Assembly (NCBI RefSeq): GCF_932526225.1
Contig: NC_064045.1
Coordinates: 12,890,442 to 12,954,441, forward strand
Reading direction: 5' to 3'
DNA: 64,000 bases
DNA from: Nematostella vectensis
Taxonomy: Eukaryota; Cnidaria; Anthozoa; Actiniaria; Edwardsiidae
Made by a program: the position numbers and the translations under genes
The notes under the pieces: model-generated
What the model was told of the DNA's origin: nothing
Seen by the model: only the letters and a program-made list of their open reading frames with translations
Databases searched by the model: none
Shown: piece after piece, positions 19,943-33,603 of the stretch
How the letters are laid out: each line of letters opens with the position of its first letter
Position numbering within the stretch: the stretch's first letter is position 1

Positions 19943-22935
19943 TGGACCGCGCACAAGCCGAAAATACGACAAACTCTAGGGAGAGCATCATAGTAAACTC
20001 AACTCAGATAATTATTTCCAAGACCCTGTATACCGGGTCTGTCCCTACGTCAGTAATTTATAACAGACGTCATCCTCGGGGATCCAGGGCGTCGCGGAGA
20101 TAGGGCACACAGCGCGCGAGAAAAGAACAGACTTATGACAGCTTGCCTCGTACACAGGCTCTATTCTTCTCAGGGAGGCCCGTAGCCGACTCTACTATGG
20201 GATGACGGGGGCACGATACATAGCAGAGATAGAGTTTCTGGGGCAGGGGCCAACCACGCACCTACTTTCACAAATGTGTGTGTGTGTGTGTTGGGGGGGA
20301 GTTGGGGGGTACGCCCCTCTAATGGATAAAAACCCGGCTTCCTTTATTCGCAATGGTAGAAATAACGTTTTCGATTAATTTTTTTCTGAGAATGTTTACA
20401 AGTCTAGGCATTTTCATTGAAACTGATTGGCCCCATAAATGAATTACATATTTGGCTATAGTTTTAACCGATTCCTTGACACGTCTGACGATAACACCCT
20501 TAAAAACTGATTTTTATGCTTATTTTGCCGATGCTGGTTGAGATATAACACGGCTACAAAAGCTCTAATTTAAGGTCATCTTTAGTCAGAAAAAAAAACT
20601 GTGCATAAAAATAACGCCCAGTCCTGACTTGAATATCTAATGGGATCTTGTGATAAATGAACAATCAAGACCGTAGTCATAGTAACGCACATCAACATTG
20701 TATAAATTATAGCTTCAGAAAACATTATTTAATTCTTAAAATCAAAACAGTTAACACTTTGCAGAAGTATTGACTAATAACTTTCTTGTTAACTTGACGA
20801 TTTTCCTTCAAATTACCTAAATTTTAATATAAAAGCCGCCTACAAAAATAACCATTACTAAAATTATCCACCTTTTTATAAGCCAGGTAAAGACAGAGCA
20901 CATTGATGTAGGAAATAATAGAAGTTAGCACTGACATGTATTTTGCATGCAAGTAGAGTCTGAAATTTTCGTAATTTTGATAAAATGGTATATTCAAAGA
21001 ATAGGTTTACCCTGAAGCCTCATGTAAACAGTGATTTAACCAAACCTTCAGAGCAGTTGAGCAGCATTGTTGCCCCAAACAACATTAACCCAATATTATT
21101 TCAATGCCACTATGTAGGGTGGAAAATTATGTAAAAATTGTCATGGCATCAGCACAACATTTTTGCAACATAGTGGTGCCAGCATTTCTCTGCATCTGTT
21201 TGCACAAGGCTCATAGTAATTTACAAGTACAATACCTCTAAAATAACACTATTACAAGGCTAAAGTTAGAGGAAAAAGAATCTACCATTAAATATGATTC
21301 TTTTTAGATTACAATTGTTTTCAGGATTCTATTCAGGGGATTTCCCACTGCCTTAAAGTGTCATATAATGAATGACTCTTTATAGTATACAATGAATATG
21401 GCAATCAGTGCCATTGATGAAACTTAAAAGACTCCAATAAAAATTCATGAGATTTTGTGATAAAATACTTTTGTGAACACATAAAGGCCAATCCATATAA
21501 CATGATACACTTGTTTTATATACAACACATTTTCTGACTCCTTACAGTAAATTTGACATAAAGGAACTCCAACTCCATAATCCTCATCTCACAATAGAAG
21601 CAACAAGAATACTTTTTTCTACATTCAGCATTCATAAATTCTATCATCTTTCAATATTTCCTCCAATGAATTCAGGCCCTGCCCCTCTTTATAGTCTTAT
21701 AATAATGCCTAACTATAAGGGTTAATATAAGGTTAGTCCAACAGCACATAACTAAACTTATTAGACATAATATACACAGCAACAGAGCATAGGGAGTTTG
21801 GATTGTTTTTCCATTATGTATTACTGGATATACTTTAGCAGCATTTATGTTATCTGGCATCAAACACAACACTGGTCAAGTTTCTACTGGTATCTTTTAC
21901 TTGTTATCTCATCGCATAGATCTAGATGGAAATGATGAATCATATCGATGAGCCCAATAAACAAGCATTTCAGAAATATCTGATGACTTTCACACATGGT
22001 ACTTTTTTCTGATACTGGCTACCTGTATGAAACAAGTCAGGAAATGCTTGCATATGCCACTTAAAACATTCCTTTAAAGAAGAATTCAATTTGCTAACAT
22101 TTCTAAAAAAAGTGGCTAGATACACAAATGCTGCGACAAATATATTCACAAAGTTGTGATGCAATGAAAAGCATCTAGCACAAAAATCTTCAAACAGACA
22201 AATGAATAAGTACAATTTCATGTGTGAAGATCTTGAAAAATTCATGTTTTTTAGAGTTTTTCCAGCAAACTTCTAGGCTAATTTGTTGGCAAGAGAGGCA
22301 AAGAGGTCTTAGCACTGCAAATAGAAAGGCCAAGAGATAATTGCTTCCACTCTCTGTTGCTGTGTTGACTATGGAATCTAGAACAGTAAATCAAAGGTAG
22401 ACAAATACTTGCTTTTAAGCATTGCACTGCAAGCATAATAAATTACTATCAAAAAGATAAAAGGACCAAAACATTAAGTCCATTTAAACTAGGGATTTTT
22501 TTTTTTGAAAAAATGGTTTGTACCTTGCAATGCAGTTATAATCTTTAACTGACATATTCTATCCAGGGCTTGACTATTTTTCCTTTGGAAAATCAAAATA
22601 CTTACTTTTTATACTTCATTCTCCATATAATTCACCTTTTTTATCACTCATAGGCCAACACTGCCCACGTTAGATGGACAGCCCTGTTTTTGAAATGTTC
22701 AGATATTTTTAGCTCCATCCACACAGTGCGTTCAGAGTCCTCTTATGGATGACAGAGCCAATTCTCAATATCATTTGTTGAGTTAAGCTTGTAAATTGAT
22801 AATGCTCTAAAATGTCAAACCAATGTCTTCTTCTGAGAGCATTGCATCCTCTCCTCTGAACAGATACATGCTTTGAAAGAGATCTAATGATAGAAAATAA
22901 AGAATTTCTTTTTGCCTTTTTTGCAATTCAGTGTG

Positions 22936-25900
22936 TCACTGTAACATCAATGCCTTCAGATTCTCCTGCAGGATTGTGTCCTTAACAGCATGGAACACAA
23001 ACTTGATATTTTCGGTATCTACGGCAGTTGTGAAGTGATGAAAGAGCGCTTTAGACCTTTCACGACGCTTGCTGTCGAACATTTGTAAGATAAAGTTCTG
23101 TACATCTTCCAGTTTATGAGGGTCGCCCTGGAAGGCAGGGAAAAAGTCCTTGATATTTGTGTGTTTGACCTTCTCTGTTAGAAGATCCGTTTTGTTTAGA
23201 AACAAAATGATGGAAACATTGGCGAAGAATTTGTTGTTGACGATCGTCTCGAAAATATTGCAGGACTCGACTAAACGATTTGTTGTTCTATCCTCCATCA
23301 ATACCTGGTCGTAAGCGCTCGACGACACGAGAAAAAGGATTGATGTCACCTCATCGAAACATTGAAACCACTTGGCTCTTTGTGATCTTTGACCACCAAC
23401 ATCTACCATCTTGAATGGGATGGACTTGATCATAAACTCATGCTCTACGATACCCTTAGTTGCTTTTCTCGAGTGTAGCATATCTTGCTTGGTTGGAATA
23501 TAGTCCTAGAACAAACAAACATAATTAGATTGATTGATTATATCAATAAATGGCATTTATCTATTTTGATGGTGGGAAAGATTAGACAAAACATAACCAT
23601 ACTTATTAGTACTTATTTCTAATACTTTAGTATTAGAAATAAGATGAATGTCAGTAGCGGATCTACGGAATTCCATCCCACCCCTGCCTTTTTCTATTTT
23701 TTTTTTCATTTTGTCTGTTCTGTCCTTCTACGAAGGTAAAATAATGACGAAACTTCTTGGGTCACCCCACCCCCTGGCAAAACGCTAGCTCCGCCCCTTA
23801 ATGTAAGTAAATAGGGAAACATAAGACAGAGCAATATGGAAGGAAACAGCAAATGCATGAGCCTTACAAGAATATTAGACACAAGTTAAGGCTCTAAAAG
23901 TGTCCTATAAACATCACCTTTGAATAGCCGGAGCACGAATCTTCTAGATTACATAAAATATCTATCACTCTACCAATCCCTTCCTCTATAAAATAAACAC
24001 ATCCTTTTAAATATGCACTGAGTCTCTTTCTTGTCTTCTCACAATAGGAAGAAACTTCATATTTAACAGTTACTGTTTTAATAAAAGATTAAAACAGCAG
24101 TGGCTGATCTTGAATTAAAAAAAATAGGGTCCAGAAATGATTTAGTTATTATACAAAACAAAGACTTCTTTCACTTATAATTATCAGAATATTATTAAAA
24201 AAAAACATAGTTGTCCGCGTTGTTGAAAATTGCTACCTTATTGGAAATTGTTGCACCTTGATAGGTATAGATAGTACCATTTGGTTCAACCAATTAACAG
24301 AAAGACAGCAATTGCTGAAATAAATGCAATTATGAGGAAAATATAAAATTTTGAGAACATTTTAATACTCATTTCTCAAAATGATTAAGTTTTATGCAAA
24401 AAGATATTAGTGCCGCAGCTCACTTCAGTTTGATTGTGAGCATTAATCCTCTTTTATCTTTTTTACTTGGCTCAACTCCTTGACAGTTGTATAATTAATT
24501 GGTCTGAGAAAGGAAAAGCCCTTTTTCCCTTTTTCCCTAAAGCTATGATTAAACAACTGTAGCTTTCAATAAGCAACGAGTTTCCATCAGAATAATAATA
24601 ACAACAAGAACAACAACAAAAAGGAGGATGCATTCTAAAACTGTAGAAAAGGGATACAACCTGAAGATTTAGTCTATATGCTCCTAAGAGGTAAAAGAAT
24701 CAATTAAAGTTGAATCCAGAAGATTCAAGATCACACAGGGCTATTGATTTGACCAGAGGTATCCCAGTAATGCTTTTATATGAAACAAAAATATTCACTT
24801 TAGAGGATTAGCAATTTATCTGCCAATTCCACTTATTGCTATGGCAACCAACCGAGTGCCCAGCATCTGTGAGTCTGCCATAATTGTCAAACTTCAAGAC
24901 AAAGTGGAAATTTGTTAATTTATGGCTGACAAGTTAGAAATGAACACATAACTTTGATTCTCGAGGAAGTGATATTGATGTTATTATAATTATATATTAA
25001 AATAAAACTATGTAGTAAGCATGGCTTTGCAACTTAACAAGAAAAAAGCAACTAAAAAGTATTGTTTTCCACTTTCTCTGATTTAACACAAAAGTAATTA
25101 GTTTTTTGTCATAATATTTATGGGCTGTGGAAGCAATAGTCTGAAATCTTACTGAGATATGTATATTTAATTACTTTCCGCCAAAGAACAATATAAAGTA
25201 CTTATTTATGTTTAGAATACAGCAGAAGCTAATTTATCTGGTCCAAGCAATCATCAACAAATGATTGGATATAGAAGATAATGTTTCCAATTTTCTATAT
25301 GTTTTAATTTAAAAAAGGCAGGCACATTTTGAATTTACTTGAGGGGGTGCAGTAGGTATTATTGAGCCTTTCTATTCTGGCGGAAAATTCCAAATGCCTG
25401 AATTATAGTATAAAGTGGATTTTGTTTCAAAAGGTCAATTTTCTAGGGTCTAGACATTGGGTACAAGAAATCTAATTTCTGGGTATTTATGGAGAGAAAA
25501 TGCGGAAACATGCTGTTTCTGTAGGGATATGTATACCCAAAGAACCTGTTCTTTAATGAAGAGGGGAACTGCAGGGATTTCTCACAAATAAAATAGAAAT
25601 CTAGTTTGCGGATGAACGCAGGGTCAAATGCTTATAACATTCGGGCGTTAAAACCTAGCCATATCCTTATATTATTTCAAGTATTTAGAATTTTTACACG
25701 TAACACGAGAACCAGTTGAAAAACGTGTTTTACAAGGAACCAGACCCCAAAAATCATAAGAGTTTATACCATAAAGCTCTAATATCTATACGCTAAATTC
25801 TAATTTGGGTGTGAAATGACCCATAAAAGATACCAATAAACATTCCGTAAATTGTAAAACCCTGGTATAAATTAGAAAAGAATAATTGTAAACAGGGTAT

Positions 25901-27795
25901 TTCGCCCGATCGGAACTCTATATTTGTAAATTAGGTTCCAGTATTCGATTTTGCGGCGATTCTATGTGGGGCTCTTAGTGTGTTTTGGTTTTACCATAAT
26001 GGTTTTGATTCGGGCCTTGACCGAATAAAATGATATTTAGTTACAAAGGGGTTTCGTTTTCAAGTAGAACTATGCATTCGCCAGACACGAATGACAGTAC
26101 CTTGGTGTCTACGAGAGATTGATACAACACTAAATACTCCATGATGTTAACTTCAATTTACAGTGTTATGCACTGATTTCGCTTTGCTTTCTATTAAAAC
26201 ATAATCGATAGCCACAAAGTCGGGACAATTACAAGCAAATAAAAAAAGTCGGGCTGGAAAAGAATCAAAGGCTCAGTGTTAACTATCTGCCATATTTTAA
26301 GGGACAAGAGAAAAGTTATACAAGACCCAATAGAAGAGAATATCATCTTGTTTTTGTTCCGCGTTCGAAGCAAAATAGATCTGCCGTCGCCGCGGAATAG
26401 AGCATATTGTACCAAGCAACTACAGCGCGGCATGATACAATCACGGCTTACATTAGGGACACAACAAAACTCTACTTACTTTTCAGGCCAATATCAATAG
26501 TTTAATTAATAAACTATAAGAAAACGTGGCTCTTTTGCAGAAACTGTGCCACGCGTTTCAAGCGATTCCCGATTTTGCGCAGGAGAAGAATTCCTGAACA
26601 AAATAGATTGCGCTTTTTACGATGTATAACTCGCTAATTCGGCCCAACTCTTAATAAACTCGTGAACATTCATCTAAAGAGGAATTAAAAATAATACGGG
26701 GAGTGCGTAAACTTACCGCTCTACAAATGCGATCCAAATGATCGAGAAAATATCGGGTGGAATCGCCCTAAAAGGAAAAACACAACAAAGATCAACGAAA
26801 GCGCGACGATCGAGCCATACCAAAACAAATGCTAAATTATGTATTCATAGACAAAACCTAGTAACATTTGGAGCTCAGAGCTCAGTCTAGAGATGTTTTG
26901 AGGCATGCATTTCAAGGAAAGATGATGCTGTAGGTACAGGTAATATCTTTCAAAGGTATAAGGTCAGTCCCTGGATGGACTTGGGCTCGGGAATCCAGTT
27001 CGTTTATCAGTGTCTTGTGATGTGTTGTGGGGAAGTGATAAACTTGCACAATAGACTCGGCTCTTCTAGTTTATATGGCGGTCCAAACCACATAACTTAT
27101 CAGTAATCCGAACTGAGGAATTTGACAGGGAATAAATACTAGGAATGCACAACAACCTAACGAGAGATTTGAGCAAAAGACTCGCCCATTTGTGCCATCT
27201 TTTAGCGAGCCATTCCTTGCACAAATCACGACCACTAACTACATACTCGCTTCGCTTTGAATTTCTTAGCCCGATCGCTAATCATGCATACATATAGGGT
27301 ACAAAGACCAGCAAAAGCACAGGGAGTTTAGTAACCTACCAGCTGAAATTCGCGTCGTCGGTCAAAGGAGTCTCGAATACCAGCATCGGTCCATAGCCGT
27401 CGGACACTCTCGGCGTATTGAAGAAAAAATTCGGTGTCGATTCTCGGTGGTGCTTGTAGAGTTAAAATTCTCTCTGCATGCATTTCGTTATCTGGGGCGT
27501 CCCAGTCGATTCTGAGCTTTCTTCTAGCATCTGCTAGCACTTTCATGCCCTTTAAGATGTTGCTATAAACGACAGGCTTGTATTCTTGCAAAGCGTCCGC
27601 ATCGAAATCCTTTCCATAGATGATTCGCATTTGTTTGAGAAAGGTACTTTTCCCGCTCTCTCCTGCGCCAAGAAGCAATATTTTAACCTGACGTCGAAGC
27701 TGGGCCTTCTCTTGGGCTATCTGTTTGTCGATTTTTTGCGATTGAGCCCGCTGCTCAGCCTCTTCTTGGGTCAAACAACAACCTTCGAACACCAT
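22936..27795 (-). CDS. G protein alpha subunit, G12/13 class, complete, 3 exons
   Basis: It is the alpha subunit that couples GPCRs to RhoGEFs and RhoA at the plasma membrane (class knowledge). Exons are 27340-27795, 26717-26767 and 22936-23505, with GT-AG junctions all in phase 0, giving 358 residues. G1 GAGESGKS is at 43-50. Switch I has R182 and T185 in SRKATKGI. G3 DVGGQ is at 204-208 with the GTPase glutamine. G4 NKTD is at 273-276 (NKMD or NKQD in many relatives) and G5 TTAVDT is near 330. The C-terminus [14 protein letters not shown] and [12 protein letters not shown] identify the G12/13 class rather than Gq, Gi or Gs. Cys6 and Cys7 in FEGCCL are candidate palmitoylation sites; there is no N-myristoylation glycine at position 2. 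The N-terminus is about 20 residues shorter than in vertebrates. An orthologue of the G12/G13 ancestor is most likely. Confidence 0.97.
23653..23800. mobile_element. MITE fragment, CGGAT-type termini
   Basis: The left end AGTAGCGGATCTACGG and right end TAGCTCCGCCCCTTA form weak inverted repeats. The inner CCCACCCC and CACCCCACCCCCTGG resemble the 8722-8979 family. It lies in intron 2 of the G-alpha gene. Confidence 0.5.
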
Positions 27796-29603
27796 TGTGA
27801 GTTGGAGTATAGAACAAGCTCTGTAACTCACGATCGTTCGTTCTTCCACACCCACTGACTAGCGAGATCGCCACCACGTGGGGAGAATCGAACAATTGAT
27901 CAGAACCCAACTCCCCCAACCCTTCTAGCGAAGATACCACGGTTTTTCAACACCGACCGGAACAGCGTTGCATATTTTCCTTGTTTTCTTTCCCATAATG
28001 GGCAATTTGATGAACGGGCTTGTATAAAGTGATAAAAGGTAGGTAAACATCTCATAAATGTTTTATTTTTGTTTGAAAATTGAATTAGGGTTTTGCACAG
28101 TGTTGGTGGTCGAAGCGGTATTAGAACCAAAGAAAATGTTTTCCGATTAAACGAAAATTTATCAGGGTGGCTTTCTATCATTATTGAAAAAATAAATACC
28201 GCATGCAATAAAATAAATAAAGGTGTATTTCCTGCAATTTCCGACTCTGTCTTGCGAGGCTACCGAATGAGATCCGAAAGTGCTCATCCTTTCCCCGAAC
28301 ATTTCCGAGGTGGTTCGCAGGAAATCCGTGCCCCAAATTCTAGCGTTTAATTCCATTATCGCATTACGTGAGTCGCGAACTCGAGAGATCGCTGGATAGC
28401 AGGTTTATAGGACCAGGCACTCAGTTAATACTGATTGACATACCTAGATAATCACTGGCCGAACAGATAAAGACGATCGACGAAACCACCATTTGACCCA
28501 TTTACCAGGGACCTTGTTTCTCGAGTCCAGTTTTCTCGAGAAATTGCGTTAATAAATTTCTGTTAAATAAAATATGTGACACTGTTTGTTAGTTTTTTTT
28601 TAGGTGTAGATGTGTTTGAACAGCTAATCCTCCTTACAAAATCCCCGACTAACAGAAAATACAATATTCACGCTAAACGCGTCACAGCAAGGCATGTCTA
28701 GAAAATGTTCGTTTTGTTTCTTATTTCGTATAAGCACAAGTCAACTAAATTCGTGTTTGGGTTTTTAAAAACACAGACTGTTGTTTTGAAGTGTTGAATA
28801 TAATCAATTGACATCGTTTATTATATTGGTATATCACACTACATGTTGCTTCCGCTATTTAGACAGCAAAAGAACTGGGCGCATCGGGAAAGTGTTCAAT
28901 ACTTTGTGTGGGATTTTATTAGTCATGGTAATTTTCCACTAAACAATACATGGGGCACCGTTCAGTAGAACCCCCAAGAAAAGCAAAAAAAAAAACAGTT
29001 CTGGTTATTCGGGTAGAAATGACAGAAAATTCCGCGCGGATTTCAAGCTATCTGAGTTCATAATATCGGAGGTCAACTATTTTCTTCAGGATCTTCATGC
29101 CCGGAAGAAAGTAAAATATTGTCCTTATTTTAAAACTCCTTAGAATGCAACGTCTTTCTTTGTAAGGGTCTTCAGTATCACAGGCCTCATATCCAATGAA
29201 ATGAGGTACTACCGCGTATGACGATTCACTGAAAAATGCATCTTTGCGCGACCAGTTAGATTGAAATTGGGGATTTAAAAATATTGTGAACAATTTGTGT
29301 ATGGTGATTTTACATCAATGTGTAGTTCCAGAAAATAGGGTTAAATGCCCTTCTTCCTTAACAGTTACGGAAAATCCGGGGGGGGGGGGGTTCAGACGCC
29401 CAGGAGTTTCCAGAGGGGAATGTTTCTGTATCGTGCCCCCCCCCCCCCCCAATAATTCGAGTCCTGCTACGACTATGGGATTAGATAAAATATTAAAGTT
29501 GGTGGTGTTATCAAAACATGAAATTATTGTCAGAACAAATTTAGAAGAAAATTGAGCTGCTGTTATCATCATAGCGCAATAATTGAATTGAAAATAATTG
29601 AAT

Positions 29604-29793
29604 TAGGGCCGTAACGAACATAAAAAACGGGGGGGGGGGGGGGAGACAAGAGACGACGCCCCTACTTGTCATTTCCGCATATCATATCATCATATCCTGC
29701 ATCAATCATAGCCGTAAAAGGCCTTGATTTTTTTTTTTTTTTGGGGGGGGGGGACGAAAACAACGCAAATTTGAGCTGGCGTTGTCATTTCCT

Positions 29794-29873
<80 letters not shown>

Positions 29874-29939
29874 AATATTGGGGGGGGGGGGGTGGGGGGG
29901 GGCACGTGTCCCCAGTGCCCCACCCCCGCTACGGCCCTG
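29604..29939. mobile_element. MITE with AGGGCCGTA termini containing a (TA)n microsatellite
   Basis: Ends AGGGCCGTAACG and CGCTACGGCCCT are imperfect inverted repeats. The interior has poly-G tracts and a pure (TA)n run at about 29803-29870. No transposase. Apparent proteins rich in IYIYIY here are microsatellite artefacts. Confidence 0.65.
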
Positions 29940-30234
29940 ATCAAATGTGGTAAGAATTGAAAAAAACTTGTCTGCTATGAAATCTTGAGACTGAAGATCA
30001 TTCGTATACAGAGGATGGGGGGGGGGGGTTAACAAATTTTTCCAAATCTTTATGGAAAAATATGCGTAATGTTCTCTATTGCATACCACTGAAAAACGCA
30101 TTACATCTGAAAACGAAAACTGTGTATCAATGCTAATTTTCGAATATCTCTCGAAATAAAAGGAACTAATAAGCCTATTAGACGGTATACCCTCGGTCAC
30201 CCGCGCATTGGTCTAGTGATGCTAAATACTGGAT

Positions 30235-30585
30235 AAGGAGGAAAACTCGCGAAAATAAAGAGACGCGAAAATTAAGTGTCACGAAAATAAAGATGCGCGA
30301 AAATTAAATGAGTACACAAGAAGCCTTTGGGGAAATATTTGCCGTTTAATAAGCTTTATGGAAACACCTTGTCTATTTAGTCCCCTTACCGTACATATAG
30401 TACGGTAAGGGGTTGAGCTGGACTTGTATTTATGGATTTTTATGAAACTAAATTTAGCCCACGCAGCATCTTTTTGTTACAAATTGTTTCAGTTTTGATG
30501 ATTACAACACATCTTAATTCCACTTGTTTTACTTTTAATTTAATTTAAATTTTGACGTCGCGAAAATTAAGTGTAATAAGGAATA
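30235..30585. mobile_element. Non-coding element with repeated CGCGAAAATTAAG and a central palindrome
   Basis: GCGAAAATTAAGTGT-type phrases occur at 30250-30320 and again at 30557-30575, in direct orientation. Between them CCCCTTACCGTAC and GTACGGTAAGGGG (30382-30413) form a perfect 13-bp hairpin. It is probably a degraded transposable element; the borders are approximate. Confidence 0.45.
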
Positions 30586-32295
30586 TAAAAACATATGGCG
30601 GGAGGTATATTCTAGCTATCTTTTGAAATTTTGGTGCGGAAAGGGGGAGAAAGGGGGCACAGACCCACCTGGATTCACAACTTGACCAGGCACTGTTGTT
30701 TTTCTGTACGAAAAAAACGCCATCTCAAAATATAGACATTATCTTATTTAGGTTCAATTTATTACTGATCGCCAGATAACTCGAGCTTCCGCTTACTCGA
30801 ATTCTTTTTTTCTATTAACCTTGGGGGAACTACTTGGAGTCAGCTGCATCACTTCAGATTATTACTTCTAGATTACTTTTCTTTTCGCAACATGAAGCAG
30901 GAAGAGGTTCGGGGTATTATGGTCTGGGAATTCTAAATAGCACAGGAATCCCGAGCACCTATAAATATCGCTGACGTGTCAAGGTAAGCGGTTGTCACGT
31001 GACAGCGTAGCAAGTCTTTCTACGGCCTTCTCGGCCTTCGCGACCATCCTCCACAGCCCAGCTGTTGTTTCTTCCTAACACCAATCAGGCTCATTCGCGC
31101 AAGTAAATATGTAAAACCACCAGACGTGCGCATTTTCGCAAGATAGTAAACTGCTTGTCGGTGTATATTCAAGTGCGTCTAGCTTCCAGGACTTGTGATA
31201 AAGGACAAGCTGATCAACACAGGTCTCATAAGTCTCAGAGATCACAATCTAGAGTACTAGAATGTAAGTGGACCTACATGTTCACACGACGCTATCTGGT
31301 ATATTGCTCTTCCGTACGTTCCGATGCAAATGCCAAGGCTCGAAGGGGCGTTTTATTGTCAAGTTAAAAGGCCCTTCCCCCCCCCCCCCCCCGCGCCCAA
31401 TTTTATGGGAGGGGGAGTAGGGGCGGCGGAGCTGGCCATTCACGATCACTTTGGTTAAGAGCAATGTTGATTTGATTTTCTTCCCATGTCGACCTGATAG
31501 GGATGCTCGTCGTATTTTTCAGGGGTCAACATTAGGCCTCAGGTATTTTTTGGGGGATATCTGAGAAAAAAATAGGCTTTCCTCTTAGAAATGGTATTTT
31601 TTTAAAAGACTGAGGTTTGTGTTAGGGTAGCAATTCTTGGTCGTGCTAAAAGAAAACAGCGTCATTTGCCTCCTTCCCAGCCAAATTCTAATTTATGAAT
31701 CTTTTATTTCCGCCCATCACTGCTATGACATGGGCGGGAATTCGGAAGTTTAGTGATAATAAAAATTAATGAATCAAAAGCTGCTAAAGATAAACGGGAA
31801 AATGGATGTCACACTCGGGGCTAGAGGTGACGATTGTCAGCGCCAGCCAAAACGAAAAGTCATGCAATCGCAAACAAAAGGTGCATCACATTTATCTTTT
31901 TGTAGGGGGGTGGGGGGAAGGGAGTGAGGTTTCTCCCTACAAATATTGAAATTATGATACTGCTATCTGATAGAGAAGTTAAAAGATCTTATGTTTTCAA
32001 TAGGCTTCTAGTTATACTAATCGACCGTAGATCGCAACGCGATCGCAAAGTGGCTTCCATATAATCGCACACGCAAACAAACAAACAAACAAATAAATAA
32101 TCAATCATTCAATACAGATTAGATAAACAAATATCGCATTGATTGGTTGAGAAACTCGGGCTAATATTCAATTTACACCTCCTAGGATGTGGATATTTTC
32201 ATGCGCCCAAAAATAAAGCAAAATGGTGGGTGTAACAGCCGATTTGCAAGTGTTTCCGAAAAGAAAATTGCTCTTAATCTCGTTTTATATACTAA

Positions 32296-32392
32296 AACAA
32301 TTATACCATTTCAATTTCGGCGGATAGTGGCTTTACAATTATCTACAGATATTTCGCCACTATCCACCTCAATGTAAACGGTATAATTGTTA
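32296..32392. repeat. Palindromic element, arms about 40 bp
   Basis: AACAATTATACC...GGATAGTGGC at the left is matched in reverse by GCCACTATCC...GGTATAATTGTT at the right, with a short centre. A miniature fold-back element is likely. No coding content. Confidence 0.78.
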
Positions 32393-33603
32393 AATATTTA
32401 CGACAGTGTTTTTAATAACTAACCAGCGAAGACGATTATACAGTGCTTATATGATTACCAATAGATTATACAGTGCTTATATGATTACCAATAGAAATCC
32501 CGTTATTAATAGGAATAACCTATTTAGCCTAAAATTTGGAACATGTTCTTATTTTTAGAAAATGAACCTTTAAGATATCGCAGCAATGATGAATGAAATA
32601 TATATACATTATAAAATCAATATTTTTAGCATGATAATGAGAGATTAAATATATTTTAAGGGGTCTCGACCACATATATATTGTATGAAGGCCAGGTCGG
32701 TATTGACATTTCATCAATCTAGATACAACACTTCTAACAGCCTTTTCTTTGAAATTAAGGACCTATTCGTAAGAACCTAAGTAGCCTAAAATTTAAAATA
32801 GTACACATTAACTGAGAACCTATTTAGGCTAACCTAGGTTCTTATAGGCGGATAAGTACAATATTTCCGGTAAAAAAACTTTTAACTGCCGATATTCCAG
32901 GAATCCGAAGCTGATTAGCCCACATGGACAGGTAATAGACGTCATCATAAGATGACCAAAAAAGTAGTGCTGATATCACAAATTTTCATGTCTCGGCTTA
33001 TTTTTTTTCAGACAACACTAGAAGTAGGGCTTTCCGGCAATAGGGTATCACTATAGAGTGTTGATCGATGGCAACTTTAGCGAACACGCGAATTACGTAC
33101 TGAGAGGTATTCACGGAACTTTGGGAAATAATTGTCAACTCTGTGGGCAAAACTTTATTAATAACTTAGTGAAAAAGGTATGATTTTTTAGCCCTTTTCG
33201 TAACAAAGCTTTGCTAGCATAATAAAAAACGTTATTTTTTTGATGTGCTGATTGTCAGGATTATAACAGGATCTGCTGGATTACCACATTGTTCTATTTT
33301 ATTCCCGTCCTGTTTACCATTGTTTTGTCTGTGGTGCATTATTCCAATGTGGTGAAATCTTCTGATAGCTTTACATGACGTACTGCAACCTGTACAACAA
33401 TATCCAGAGACCAGTAACTATCTTGTGGGATCTCTTTGGTGCACCTGTTACTGCAGTGGTTTACCTGTGGACCTGGCACAACTTTCCCGGCATGCATTGT
33501 AAATCATAATTTTCGTTCCAAACCATGCATGAGGATTGACGAAAGGTTCGCGAACTCTGATAAAAAAAAACTTACGAAAACTTCCCTTACATCGCTAGCA
33601 TCA

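Larger units (their letters stand above)
18447..22935. other. Intergenic region between convergent HAGH and G-alpha-12/13
   Basis: This holds the 3' flanks of two convergent genes, the MITE at 18849-19101 and the inverted repeat at 19799-19942. It also has a poly-G run near 19590, a (TG)n near 20280 and a long AT-rich part from about 20700 that may be 3' UTR of the G-alpha gene. No credible additional coding exon was seen. Confidence 0.6.
27796..33603. other. Gene-poor region between divergent G-alpha-12/13 and LDAF1-like genes
   Basis: About 5.8 kb. It should contain the G-alpha 5' UTR and promoter next to 27796 and LDAF1 upstream sequence at the right. In between are homopolymer G/C runs (29380, 29440, 29630, 29745, 29880, 30017, 31380), the nested element at 29604-29939, a CGCGAAAATTAAG element, two hairpins and a 30-bp direct duplication at 32434-32493. 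No conserved coding exon was recognised; open frames here are short and repeat-driven. Confidence 0.6.

Noticed and set aside
29793-30200. Open frame with an IYIYIY tract
   Set aside because: It is a translation of a (TA)n run and poly-G tracts inside a MITE.
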